Part shown: positions 52,850 to 61,104 of the stretch, piece by piece | Numbering within the stretch: position 1 is the first letter of the stretch | Layout: the number at the start of each line of letters is the position of its first letter | Assembly (NCBI RefSeq): GCF_001921215.1 | Contig: NZ_MSIF01000023.1 | Span: 62,001-126,000 of the forward strand | DNA from: Actinophytocola xinjiangensis | Lineage (GTDB): Bacteria; Actinomycetota; Actinomycetes; Mycobacteriales; Pseudonocardiaceae | Reading direction: 5' to 3' | DNA length: 64,000 bases | Notes under the pieces: model-generated | The model's input: only the letters and a program-made list of their open reading frames with translations | Databases searched by the model: none | Told to the model about the DNA's origin: nothing | Translations under genes and position numbers: made by a program

Positions 52850-53562
52850 TCGGCGTCCGCCTCCGGTACACGATGTCCGGCCTGGGCCTACGTTTCCTGG
52901 GCCTGATCCGCTACAGCGCCTTCCCCCACGGCGACCGGCACACCGACGCGTTCCGATCGATCAGCCGCCTGAGCTCCTTCGTCGACCTGGACGACCCGAA
53001 AGCCCGCCGACGGGCCAAAACCCTGGCCGTCGTCCTGGCACACTCCTATATTCGGGCCCACCAGCTGACCAGCGCGATGGCCCGCCACATGGGCACCGGC
53101 CGCTACCGCCTACGCCACCTGGTGGAAGCCGACCTGGTCATCGACCGCCTCGTCGGACTGTCAGATGTGGACGACGCCTGGGAACTGACGTTCCGGATAG
53201 CCAGAATGCGCGACCTGGCCGACGGAATCCCCGACGCCGCCGTCCTCACCCGAACCCTCGCCGACGCCCACGACCTCGCCCGCGACCTCGCCCTCTCCGG
53301 CGCCGACTTCACCATGCGCGTGCTGGTCGTCAGGCTGAGCCCCCTGTCGCGGATGCTGTTATCCGCCTCGGTCTCCCTGCTGCCCGCCGAACACCGAGAC
53401 CGCTTCGGCGCCGAGTTCCGGGCAGAGCTGTACTACCTACGGCCGTCACGAAAACGCCAGGTCATGTACGCGGCACGGCAGTTGCGGCACGCCCTGCGCC
53501 TGCGCCGCTCCCTCAGAGCCCCCAACGGCCAAGCCGAACACGAACGCCGCAGCGACCCGTAA
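52846..53562 (+). CDS. Hypothetical helical protein coupled to PadR
   Basis: This 238-residue, Arg-rich, mostly helical protein starts with GTG overlapping the PadR stop. One weakly hydrophobic stretch (VRLSPLSRMLLSASVSLL) is present. Its C-terminal AEHRDRFGAEFRAELYYLRP resembles a motif in small actinobacterial proteins encoded after PadR genes; this is an impression, not a named family. It may be the partner or target of PadR. Confidence 0.7.
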   Translation: MIGVRLRYTMSGLGLRFLGLIRYSAFPHGDRHTDAFRSISRLSSFVDLDDPKARRRAKTLAVVLAHSYIRAHQLTSAMARHMGTGRYRLRHLVEADLVIDRLVGLSDVDDAWELTFRIARMRDLADGIPDAAVLTRTLADAHDLARDLALSGADFTMRVLVVRLSPLSRMLLSASVSLLPAEHRDRFGAEFRAELYYLRPSRKRQVMYAARQLRHALRLRRSLRAPNGQAEHERRSDP

Positions 53563-53792
53563 GGTGCGGGTCCCCTGGGGCTGCGTCGGCGGTCTGTCCC
53601 TACCGGCCAGCGGCACCAGCAGCCAGTACACCGCCGCGCGGCTCGCGCCGATGGCCGTCGCCAGTTCGCCGCGTCCACAACCCAGCTGACCAGGCGGGCT
53701 TCGGTCTCCTCCAGCCGCAACCGGTTGCGTTCGCGTTCGATCAGCCCTGCTGACCCTGTTGACCAGCCCAAACGACTGTCATCGACCGTCAT
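53563..53792 (-). pseudogene. Frameshifted small helix-turn-helix gene
   Basis: One frame reads LIERERNRLRLEETEARLVS, then WVVDA. The next frame continues RGELATAIGASRAAVYWLL. Together they look like a coiled N-terminus plus a short helix-turn-helix (ATAIGASRAAVYWLL), with the shift near 53645. Neither frame alone makes a sensible protein. Beyond 53563 the second frame runs antisense into the previous gene. Confidence 0.45.
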
Positions 53793-53842
53793 TCGCCGTC
53801 CCCGGCCGATCCGTGCCTGATTCGTCCTTGCCCCTCAGGTCT

Positions 53843-53935
53843 CGGGGATCCCCCCGATTTCCAGTCTAGTCGACTCGAACGGCGGGTTAGGCCAGTCGGC
53901 CGTGTCCTGTGGACAACTTCGGTCACGAGCGGATC
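53843..53935 (-). repeat. Solitary copy of the DnaA-box-containing element (inverted)
   Basis: GGGGATCCCCCCGATTTCCA, 44 bases, then TGTGGACAA (53908-53916) and CTTCGG. The boxes and spacing are the same as at 42671 and 45932. With the helix-turn-helix remnant and the CRISPR leader, it fills the gap 53563-54220, in which I see no intact gene. Confidence 0.8.
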
Positions 53936-54139
53936 CCGTCAGCGCTCGGGTCAACTCCCACGCATCGCGCTCGCTGTGCGGAGGTCACTATGCGCAACGC
54001 CGCCCCGGGCGCCAGGACCCTCAAGGTCATCCGCACAGAGCGTATGCCCGACCGCCATGAGCGGCATCCACCGGTCACGGCGCTGGCAGCCACTCCAATG
54101 ACAAGCCCGACCGCCCACTGAACGACGACCGATGTCCCA

Positions 54140-54220
54140 GTGCAATTCAACATCCGAAGAGAAGATGTGAAAGTGAAGCTGAAACGGGGATTGAGGCCGT
54201 ATCATCGCAGTTCAGGAAGT
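54140..54220 (+). promoter_or_regulatory. CRISPR leader of array 1
   Basis: This AT-richer stretch directly precedes the first repeat. It contains GAGGCCGTATCATCGCAG, which recurs in the reverse complement of the stretch beside array 2, and both begin GCAATTCAACA. This sets the array direction as left to right. Confidence 0.75.
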
Positions 54221-54613
54221 GTCGTCCCCGCGCGAGCGGGGCTGGTCCCGAATGTCCGCTGACAGCGACATCCCACCAGGCGTCGTCCCCGCGCGAGCGG
54301 GGCTGGTCCCGACTGCGTGGTGTGCCACAGCCTGTGGATGACGTCGTCCCCGCGCGAGCGGGGCTGGTCCCCGCCATGTACCTCGGAACCCCCCTCCATC
54401 CCGGTCGTCCCCGCGCGAGCGGGGCTGGTCCGACCGAGACGCTCAAGCAGATGGCGCTGGCGATGTCGTCTCCGCGCGAGCGGGGCTGGTCCGGACAGCA
54501 CCACTCGGCCGGTCGTCGAGGCCGCGTTGTCCCCGCGCGAGCGGGGCTGGTTCCTGCGGGGTGCCGTTGACGAGGGCCCGGAGGTGGTAGTCCCCGGCGG
54601 GGGGGCTGGTGCG
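54221..54613 (+). CRISPR. CRISPR array 1, type I-E-like, 7 repeats and 6 spacers
   Basis: The 28-base repeat begins GTCGTCCCCGCGCGAGCGGG and ends GCTGGTCC. Starts are at 54221, 54282, 54343, 54404, 54465, 54526 and 54587, a strict 61-base period with 33-base spacers. Repeats 5 and 6 carry single changes and repeat 7 is strongly degenerate, as expected at the end away from the leader. The hairpin CCCCGCxxGAGCGGGG is typical of I-E repeats. No cas gene lies in the window. Confidence 0.95.
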
Positions 54614-54784
54614 GCCAGCTCTGGAAACAGGCAATCAGCCGATCCTGCCCACAGGTCTCCCGGCCGCCACGCAGGAGTGACCATCGGCCGGAGCGTCAGG
54701 GACATGAGGCCGAATGCCGTCAGATCAGGATCCGGGCATGTGCCACAGCCTGAGCATCCGGCGACCGATCCCGCCCAGCCACGG

Positions 54785-55549
54785 TCAGCGCCGGGCGGCG
54801 TCCAGGTGGTTTCGGGCGGCGGCCTCCAGGTGGGCGATGTCCGAGGCGATCGACGCGAACGTGAAGCCTTCGGCCAGTCGGCGGGCGGCTGTTTCGCCGT
54901 TCGGGGTGTGGATGCCGGCGGCGATGCCGGCGTTGGCGGCGGCCTCGCGGACGGTGGTCACGGCCTGTTCGAACTTGTCGCTGATGGCTGGGTCCAGGGG
55001 GAACGCGCCGCCGACGGCCAGGCTCAGGTCCGACGGTCCCACATAGACACCGTCGAGGCCCGGTGTCGCGCAGATGGCGTCCACTTCGGACAGGGCGCCG
55101 GGGGTCTCGATCATCGCGATCACGACGTTCACGGTGTTCTGGTCGGCGGGTTTCGAGCCATGGCGCAGTGCCGCGCGGGTCGGTGCGTAGGAACGGCGGC
55201 CCAGCGGTGGGTAGCGCACTGAGGCGACCGCGTCGGCAGCGTCGGCGGCTGTCTCAATCAGTGGGATGATTACGCCGCACGCGCCGGCGTCCAGCGCGCG
55301 GCCGATCGGCGTGATGTCGTTGGCCTCCACCCGAACCAGGCCGACCGTGTCGCCGCCGGCCGCGTCGACCGCCATCAGCGACGAGAGCAGGCCGGAGTAG
55401 CCGAGCATGCCGTGCTGGCCGTCGAGGCAAACGTAGTCGTAGCCGAGGCGGGCGATCCGCTCGGTCGCGGGCGGCGCGTCCAGCGCCGACCAGTAGCCGA
55501 TCACCGGTTCGCGGGCACGGAGTTTGGCGGCGAACTGGGCAGCGGTCAT
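54785..55549 (-). CDS. HpcH/HpaI-type aldolase
   Basis: This 254-residue TIM-barrel aldolase of the HpcH/HpaI family shows IGYWSALDAPPATERIARLG, YDYVCLDGQHGMLGYS, VRVEANDITPIGRALDAGAC, MIETPGALSEVDAI and GVYVGPSDLSLAVGG. It cleaves or forms 2-keto-3-deoxy sugar acids and related hydroxy-keto acids. The ATG follows GGAGGAG. It lies between the two CRISPR arrays, divergent from the TPR gene. A link to the sugar-acid metabolism further left is possible but not shown. Confidence 0.9.
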   Translation of the reverse strand: MTAAQFAAKLRAREPVIGYWSALDAPPATERIARLGYDYVCLDGQHGMLGYSGLLSSLMAVDAAGGDTVGLVRVEANDITPIGRALDAGACGVIIPLIETAADAADAVASVRYPPLGRRSYAPTRAALRHGSKPADQNTVNVVIAMIETPGALSEVDAICATPGLDGVYVGPSDLSLAVGGAFPLDPAISDKFEQAVTTVREAAANAGIAAGIHTPNGETAARRLAEGFTFASIASDIAHLEAAARNHLDAARR

Positions 55550-55649
55550 GATGGGCTCCTCCCGGTGCGGCTCTGGCAGTGCCATCCTCTCGTGCTGTCG
55601 AGTGACACGCCGGGCGCGGTCGGGGCGACCCCACGGTGGGAGGTGCGGA

Positions 55650-57245
55650 TTGAGACGCGATGGATACGTTCGATCGGTCAAGGACCCGGTGACCGTCGGC
55701 GTGCACCGGACGGCGGGTGGTCCCGCCCCCTACGTTCGCCGCGACCGGCACAGCGACCTCGCCGGCCTGCTGCGGCCGGGACGGTTCGTGCTGGTCGTCG
55801 GGGATGCGGCCGCTGGCAAGACTCGGCTCGCGTGGGAGGCGGTGTCGGCCGCGCTCGGACGCTACCGGCTGTTCGCGCCGGCGCCGCCGCAGGTCGAGGA
55901 GACCGTCGCCAGGGTGGGCGAGGCGCGGCGGTCCGTGCTGTGGCTCGACGACCTCGAACGTTATCTGGACGTGTTGTCGCCGACCCTGATCGACGAGGTG
56001 CTCTCCGGTGGCCAGCGGGTGATCGTCGCGACCATGCGGTTGCAGGAGTTCGACCTGCTCAGCACCGAGTCCGACCGCACCCTGGCCGAGAGCCGTGGCC
56101 GCGTCATCGCCTCGGCCGAACACATCCGGATCGAGCGACAGTTCTCCGCCGCCGAACTGGCCCGGGCCGACCGCCGCCACCCCGCCCTGGCCGCCGCGCT
56201 CGCCGACACCGACGCCGTCGCCGAGCACCTCGCCGGGGCGCCCGCACTGCTGTCCCGCTGGCGCGACCCCGACCACCCCAGGGGAACGGCGCTGGTCACC
56301 GCCGCCGTCGACTGTCGCCGCGCCGGCCATCTCGCCCCGCTTCCCGTGGCGCTGCTGGAAGAAGTACACGAGCACTATCTGTCCGAACGCGACACAGCAG
56401 AGTCCCTGGTGGACGCATGGGCATGGGTCACCACCCGAGACCCGTCTGCCCTCCTGGAACGCACCGGCGACACGGTGACGGTCTTCGACTATCTCGTCGA
56501 CCACGCCCAACGCACCCACCCGTTCGACCACGTGCCCGACGAGGTCCTGCGTGTCGCGGCCCGGCACGCCTCGGCGGCCCAGGCCCGCTCCATGGGCTAC
56601 GCCGCCGCGAAGGCCGGCCGTTACGAACTGGCCCTCGGCCTCCACGCCAGAACCCTCGACGGCACCGCCGACGTGCGCGAGAACCTCAACCGCCGCAACA
56701 GCTACGCCGTGACCCTCGCCCACTTGGGCCGCCTCGAAGAAGCCCTCGAAGAACACCGAGCCGTCCTCACCGCCCGCCGCCACATCCTCGGCGACGACCA
56801 CCCCGACACCCTCGTCACCCGCACGAACGTCGGCAACGTCCTCAACTCGCTGGGCCGCTACGAGGCCGCGCTGACCGAACACCGAGGCGTCCTGTCCGTG
56901 CGCGCGCGACTGTTCGGCCGAGAACACCCCGACACCCTGACCAGCCGCGACAACGTCGCGCGGGTCCTCAACAACCTGGGCCGCCAGGACGAGGCCCTGG
57001 CGGCCAGCCGCGAGGAGCTGGCCGCGTGCGTGCGCGTGCTGGGCCCCGAACACCCGGACACGTTGATCAGCCGCCACAACCTCGCCGCGGTGCTGATGGG
57101 CATGGGCCGCTTCCGCGAGGCCGCCACGGAGTTACGGGAGGTCGTCCACCGCCGGCGCCAGTGCCTCGGCCCCACCCACCCCGAGACCCTCGCCGGCCGG
57201 AGCGACCTGATCACCGTCCTGCTGGAGAACACCCGCTACTCGTGA
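55650..57245 (+). CDS. P-loop ATPase with C-terminal TPR repeats (STAND-like)
   Basis: This 531-residue protein starts at TTG 55650, six bases after GGGAGG. An N-terminal ATPase has Walker A GDAAAGKT (residues 51-58) and Walker B VLWLDDLE, then a helical middle. The C-terminus has four or five 42-residue TPR/Kinesin-light-chain-type repeats (GDDHPDTLVTRTNVGNVLNS, REHPDTLTSRDNVARVLNNL, PEHPDTLISRHNLAAVLMGM). It resembles STAND regulators without an effector domain. It lies between two converging CRISPR arrays; its job is unknown. Confidence 0.85.
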   Translation: MRRDGYVRSVKDPVTVGVHRTAGGPAPYVRRDRHSDLAGLLRPGRFVLVVGDAAAGKTRLAWEAVSAALGRYRLFAPAPPQVEETVARVGEARRSVLWLDDLERYLDVLSPTLIDEVLSGGQRVIVATMRLQEFDLLSTESDRTLAESRGRVIASAEHIRIERQFSAAELARADRRHPALAAALADTDAVAEHLAGAPALLSRWRDPDHPRGTALVTAAVDCRRAGHLAPLPVALLEEVHEHYLSERDTAESLVDAWAWVTTRDPSALLERTGDTVTVFDYLVDHAQRTHPFDHVPDEVLRVAARHASAAQARSMGYAAAKAGRYELALGLHARTLDGTADVRENLNRRNSYAVTLAHLGRLEEALEEHRAVLTARRHILGDDHPDTLVTRTNVGNVLNSLGRYEAALTEHRGVLSVRARLFGREHPDTLTSRDNVARVLNNLGRQDEALAASREELAACVRVLGPEHPDTLISRHNLAAVLMGMGRFREAATELREVVHRRRQCLGPTHPETLAGRSDLITVLLENTRYS

Positions 57246-57298
57246 CCCAGCCGCACCGCCGAGAGGGTGTGCGGTCGTGATTGCGCGGCCCCCTTTCG

Positions 57299-57693
57299 GG
57301 ACCAGCCCCACTCGCGCGGGGAACGACAAGATCGCGTTCCAGAGCAGCCTGGGCGAGGCGGGACCAGCCCCGCTCGCGCGGGGACGACAGCCGGATCCCG
57401 CGGAGTGCCGCGAGGGCCGGGGGACCAGCCCCGCTCGCGCGGGGACGACCTCCAGGGTCTGGCGTTCGACCACGACCACATCGGACCAGCCCCGCTCGCG
57501 CGGGGACGACCGGCACAAGCGGATGACGGACACGTTCTGGGAGGGACCAGCCCCGCTCGCGCGGGGACGACCCGTTGCTATGCCACCAATGTAGGCCACC
57601 GTTGGGACCAGCCCCGCTCGCGCGGGGACGACCACGCGGACGCGCCGGATGAGGAGCACTGGAACGGATCAGCCCCGCTCGCGCGGGGACGAC
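57299..57693 (-). CRISPR. CRISPR array 2, type I-E-like, 7 repeats and 6 spacers
   Basis: The same 28-base repeat as array 1, in the opposite orientation. On the plus strand it begins GGACCAGCCCCGCTCGCGCG, with copies at 57299, 57361, 57422, 57483, 57544, 57605 and 57666 and 33-base spacers. The copy at 57299 has a substitution and an inserted base, so the old end is on the left. The leader-side copy at 57666 has GGATCAG in place of GGACCAG. The spacers differ from array 1. Confidence 0.95.
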
Positions 57694-57780
57694 ACTTGTT
57701 GAGCTGCGATGATACGGCCTCAATTGCCGTTCTGGCTTCACTTTGTCAACTTTTCCTCGGGTGTTGAATTGCTTCGGAAT
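57694..57780 (-). promoter_or_regulatory. CRISPR leader of array 2
   Basis: This stretch is the reverse-complement homologue of the array 1 leader over about 80 bases and places transcription from right to left. The stop of the small gene at 57746 lies inside it. Confidence 0.75.
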
Positions 57781-58063
57781 CGGCTGGGGTGGCGGGTTCA
57801 CAGTGGCGCGTGGCTGGTCGTGCCTCGGTGGGTCGTTGGATCAGTTGTTCGTACGGTAGGCCGTTTCCGTACTTGGCCAGTACTCTGCAGATGACCTTGA
57901 TCCGGCCCGGTCGCATGGGGTCGATGCCGTTGGTGACGTTGCGCATCGTGCCTTCGGCGATGGTGTCCTCGGTGAGGGTGTTACATTCCCTGGTGAGGCG
58001 GGCCACGGTCCAGTTGTTGTCCTCCAGCCACGCGCGGATGAGATCACGGTTCAGTTTCGGCAT
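57746..58063 (-). CDS. Small helical, possibly DNA-binding protein
   Basis: This 105-residue protein begins MPKLNRDLIRAWLEDNNWTV and contains a segment like a helix-turn-helix (TVARLTRECNTLTEDTIAEG), then PGRIKVICRVLAKYGNGLPYEQLI. The pattern resembles XRE-type domains in which the sensor region is replaced by a short tail. It overlaps the preceding gene by 13 bases, so the two are probably co-expressed. Its 3' end enters the leader of CRISPR array 2. Confidence 0.65.
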   Translation of the reverse strand: MPKLNRDLIRAWLEDNNWTVARLTRECNTLTEDTIAEGTMRNVTNGIDPMRPGRIKVICRVLAKYGNGLPYEQLIQRPTEARPATRHCEPATPADSEAIQHPRKS

Positions 58064-58713
58064 AGGTCTGCTGGGTCGATGAGGGTGCATTCCTGTAGTT
58101 GGCGCACCAGGTTGATCGCTCGTACCCAGCGGGCGCGCGGATCGTCGTAGGTCACGGTGATGTCGTCGGTCGGGTGGGGCTCCGAGGATGGGCCTCGGCT
58201 GTGGAGGGCGCCTCGGACGCCGGCGATGGGGGCGCGTCGTACTCGCACCGCGACCGCTCCCCGGCGCAGGGCCGGGCACAGACGGGTCGACAACCTCACG
58301 CACGGGACGCAGATCGGTGGCTCGATGGCGCCGACGTTCTCCGGCCAGCCGGGCCAGTCGTCGCGGAAGTCGCGGAGTAGCCACAGGGTGCCGTCGGCGG
58401 TGTGGTCGGCTGGGTTGGCGCAGACGTTGCAGAGCAGTCGGCGCATCGCTCGGCGTTGGCGCAGCGGGTGGACCCTGGCGAACAGCGGCTCGCCGTGGGC
58501 GGGGCGGTTCGGCGTACGGAACCACAGCACGCCCTGGTCGTCGCGGTCGGTCAGGGTTTCGTTGAGGTAACCGATGCCGCGGCCGGGTCGTTCGATGAGC
58601 GTGAACTCCGGTTCACGCTCCCCGCTCCATTGCGTGATGTACGGGGTGTGCGGGGTCAGGGCCTTGTGGTTCTTGCGGGATTTCGGTGTTGTCCCGATGT
58701 CGCCGTGAATCAT
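58051..58713 (-). CDS. Hypothetical protein with cysteine pairs (possible zinc binding)
   Basis: This 220-residue protein has two CxxC pairs (LLCNVCANP and PPICVPCVRL) that could bind zinc. The N-terminal half reads TPYITQWSGEREPEFTLIER and GVLWFRTPNRPAHGEPLFAR. The ATG at 58713 is used; a TTG four codons earlier is an alternative, and neither has a strong ribosome site. It is followed by the overlapping small helical gene and diverges from the XRE regulator at 58859. I do not recognise a named family. Confidence 0.65.
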   Translation of the reverse strand: MIHGDIGTTPKSRKNHKALTPHTPYITQWSGEREPEFTLIERPGRGIGYLNETLTDRDDQGVLWFRTPNRPAHGEPLFARVHPLRQRRAMRRLLCNVCANPADHTADGTLWLLRDFRDDWPGWPENVGAIEPPICVPCVRLSTRLCPALRRGAVAVRVRRAPIAGVRGALHSRGPSSEPHPTDDITVTYDDPRARWVRAINLVRQLQECTLIDPADLCRN

Positions 58714-58858
58714 GGTCACAGCCAAACGAGGTGTGGCGTCGCGGGACCAGTGCGGTCACGCAGCGTTGATGTCGCGGAAATGTCGCAGCGATCATGGACA
58801 GCGGGGCCGTCCGCTACCACTGGCACTATCGTTGATGGTGAGTGGAAGGGGCAAGCCC

Positions 58859-60223
58859 GTGGTGCTCAAACGGCGCCTTCTGGTGCAGCGACGTAAGGCG
58901 CTCGGCCACAGCCAGGAGGATCTGGCCCGGCTGGTCGGCGTGGACCGATCCACGATCATCCGGTGGGAGCGGGTGGAAACCGATCCGCAACCCTGGCTGC
59001 GGCGCAAGTTGGCCGCCGCGTTGCGGGTCTCGGCCGACGAGCTGACCGGATTGCTGGAAGCCGTCAGCGAGGTTCCGGGTCGGGCTGACGGCTATGTCCT
59101 CCGTTCGTCGGTTTCTGTGGATTTCTCCGGGGCGGCGGCGGTGCCACAGGCTGAAGGGTTCTCCGCGCATGATCTGGTCAGTCGTCGTTCTGTTCTGGAG
59201 CAGTTGTCGGTGCTGAGCAGCGTGGCGTTGGTTCGACCGATTCGGGAATGGGTCGCGTCGGTGCCGATGGAGCGGAACGAGATCATTGGCTCGGATTCTC
59301 TTGAATCGCTTCGGGGTGCGGTGAAGGTGTTTCGACGGTGGGACGCGGCTGGGGTCGGAGGATTGAAGAGAAAAGCTGTGGTTGGGCAGCTCAATGCGGT
59401 GGCGGAGAGCGTGCGCGACGCCGGCGACGCCGCGACCAGAACCTCGCTACTGCCGATCATGGCCGAGTTGGCGCAGTTGGCCGGCTGGATGGCCTTCGAC
59501 CACGGGCTGGCCGGCGCCGCGCAGCGCTACTACCTGCTGGCCCTGCACGCCTGCCGGGAGGCGGGGCCGTCGGAGCTGGCGTTGGGGGTCAAGGTCATCG
59601 GTGACATGACGCAGCTGTCGACGAAACTCGGCAACTACGACGACAGCCTGAACCTCGTGCGGACTGGGCTGGGGGCGTTGCCGAGATCGGCGAATCGTCG
59701 GGTTCGGTCCGAGATGCTCGGGTTGGAGGCGCGGGCGTATGCGCAGCTCGACGAAGCTCCGGCAGCCGCACGGTCGGCGCAGGCGTCGGTCGAGGTGTGG
59801 CAGGAAGCCGCTGGTGACGAGCCGGCGCCGGACTGGCTGTACTACCTGAATCAGGCGGAGGTCGACTGTCTCGCGGCCAACACCTACACCCAGCTCGCCC
59901 TGAGGACCAGCGACCACACCCGGCGGCGCGCGTACGCCGCACGGGCCGAACATCACACCCTGCAGGCCCGTCGGAGCAGGGAGAACGGGTTTGATCGGAG
60001 TCGTGTGCTGGATGAGATCCGGCTCGCCAGGGTGCGGTTGAGTCAGGACGAGCCGGCGGAGGCGGTGCGGGTGGCGAACGAGGCTCTCGCATTGGCCGAG
60101 GGTGTGCGGTCCTCCGTGGTTGATCACTGGTTCGCGCGGTTTCGTGGTGAACTGGTCGCGCGGCACGGTGACGACACCGCCACCGCCGGCTTCGGAGATC
60201 GGCTGCGCGAAAGGGTGACCTGA
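58859..60223 (+). CDS. XRE-family regulator with TPR-like C-terminus
   Basis: This 454-residue regulator has a helix-turn-helix at residues 5-60 (RRKALGHSQEDLARLVGVDR, STIIRWERVE). A long helical region of TPR-like repeats runs to the end. GTG at 58859 follows GGAAGGGG by seven bases; ATG at 58835 is an alternative. The GNAT gene follows directly at its stop. Such actinobacterial regulators often sit with small divergent genes, as here. Confidence 0.85.
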   Translation: MVLKRRLLVQRRKALGHSQEDLARLVGVDRSTIIRWERVETDPQPWLRRKLAAALRVSADELTGLLEAVSEVPGRADGYVLRSSVSVDFSGAAAVPQAEGFSAHDLVSRRSVLEQLSVLSSVALVRPIREWVASVPMERNEIIGSDSLESLRGAVKVFRRWDAAGVGGLKRKAVVGQLNAVAESVRDAGDAATRTSLLPIMAELAQLAGWMAFDHGLAGAAQRYYLLALHACREAGPSELALGVKVIGDMTQLSTKLGNYDDSLNLVRTGLGALPRSANRRVRSEMLGLEARAYAQLDEAPAAARSAQASVEVWQEAAGDEPAPDWLYYLNQAEVDCLAANTYTQLALRTSDHTRRRAYAARAEHHTLQARRSRENGFDRSRVLDEIRLARVRLSQDEPAEAVRVANEALALAEGVRSSVVDHWFARFRGELVARHGDDTATAGFGDRLRERVT

Positions 60224-60772
60224 TTGACGACGGACATTGAGTGTGTGGTCGTGGACGGCGCGCGGGCGGCGGGGCACGTCGACGAGATGGCCGCGCTGTA
60301 CACCGAGGTCTACGCCGAGCCGCCGTACGAGTGGGGCGCCGAGCACACGGACCTGTTCACCGAGCGGTTCGACGTTCAGCGGCGGCAGGACGGGTTCACG
60401 CTCGTCGAAGCGCGGGCCGGTGGCCGGCTGATCGGGATGAGTTTCGGGGTCACACTGCTGCCGGACACGCCGTGGTGGGACAACGTCATCACGCCCGTGG
60501 CGTCGTCGGTGACCGACGAACGTCCTAATCGGACGTTCGCCCTGGTGGAGTTGGTGGTTCGGGCGCCATGGCGCCGGCGCCACGTCGCCAGGACCATGCA
60601 CGACCGCGTGCTGGGACGGCGTTCGGAGGAACGGGCCACGCTGACAGTGGCGCCGGCGGCGCAGGCCGCACAGGCGGCGTACCGGGCGTGGGGTTGGCGG
60701 CAGGTGGCACAGACGCGGAATCCGCTGCCGGGGGCGCCGGTGTTCGACGTACTGGTCAAGCAGTTGGACTGA
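60224..60772 (+). CDS. GNAT-family N-acetyltransferase
   Basis: This 182-residue acetyltransferase shows the GNAT strands and helices FTLVEARAGGRLIGMSFGV, ALVELVVRAPWRRRHVARTM (the acetyl-CoA region, without a full RxxGxG) and AAQAAYRAWGWRQVAQT. TTG at 60224 directly follows the regulator stop, so translation is probably coupled. The acceptor is unknown. Confidence 0.8.
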   Translation: MTTDIECVVVDGARAAGHVDEMAALYTEVYAEPPYEWGAEHTDLFTERFDVQRRQDGFTLVEARAGGRLIGMSFGVTLLPDTPWWDNVITPVASSVTDERPNRTFALVELVVRAPWRRRHVARTMHDRVLGRRSEERATLTVAPAAQAAQAAYRAWGWRQVAQTRNPLPGAPVFDVLVKQLD

Positions 60773-60882
60773 AGGCGGACTCTTTCTTCCTCGGGTGAGG
60801 GCGACCCGGGGTGGATGAGAGTTCTGGGACTGTGGGATCGGCTGGTCGGCGGATCTGGGGACGGGCTGACGTCGCACTTGTG

Positions 60883-60990
60883 GGTTTACCCCCGCTTGCG
60901 CGGGGACGACGCTTCTTGAGCTGGGACGATACAGCGCCGGGCCGTGTTCTGGCATCACTTTGGCGATTTTGCATCGTCTGTTGGATTGAT
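60883..60990 (-). CRISPR. Orphan CRISPR leader with one divergent repeat
   Basis: A single 28-base repeat (60883-60910, GGTTTACCCCCGCTTGCGCG then GGGACGAC) is followed to the right by sequence homologous to the array 2 leader (TTGAGCTGxGAxGATAC, TTCTGGCxTCACTTTG, ending near GTTGGATTG). No further repeats or spacers are seen. The repeat differs from that of arrays 1 and 2 in its outer part. It looks like a collapsed third array. Confidence 0.7.
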
Positions 60991-61066
60991 GTCGGCTGGG
61001 CCTGGGTGGCATGTCTGGAAGTGGATGGGTCCGGGGTGGGGCACTTGGAGTCGGGTGCATGGGGAA

Positions 61067-61095
61067 GCCCCCGCCGGGGTGGAGCCGGCGGGGGC
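61067..61095 (-). terminator. GC-rich hairpin after the ABC permease gene
   Basis: An 11-base stem (CCCCCGCCGG with its complement CCGGCGGGGG) lies just downstream of the minus-strand permease stop. It has no long U-run. Confidence 0.65.
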
Positions 61096-61104
61096 GTTCC
61101 TGGG

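Noticed and set aside
54310-54342. Spacer 2 of array 1 shares 14 bases (TGTGCCACAGCCTG) with 54735-54748
   Set aside because: Too short to call self-targeting and no flanking similarity; likely chance.
54317-55222. Open frames running through CRISPR array 1
   Set aside because: The periodic peptides (SSPRERGW, VVPARAGL) are translated repeats and have no ribosome site.
57132-57801. Open frames running through CRISPR array 2
   Set aside because: Same reason: translated direct repeats.
54000-61000. cas genes near the arrays
   Set aside because: All coding regions here were examined and none resembles Cas1, Cas2, Cas3 or Cascade subunits.
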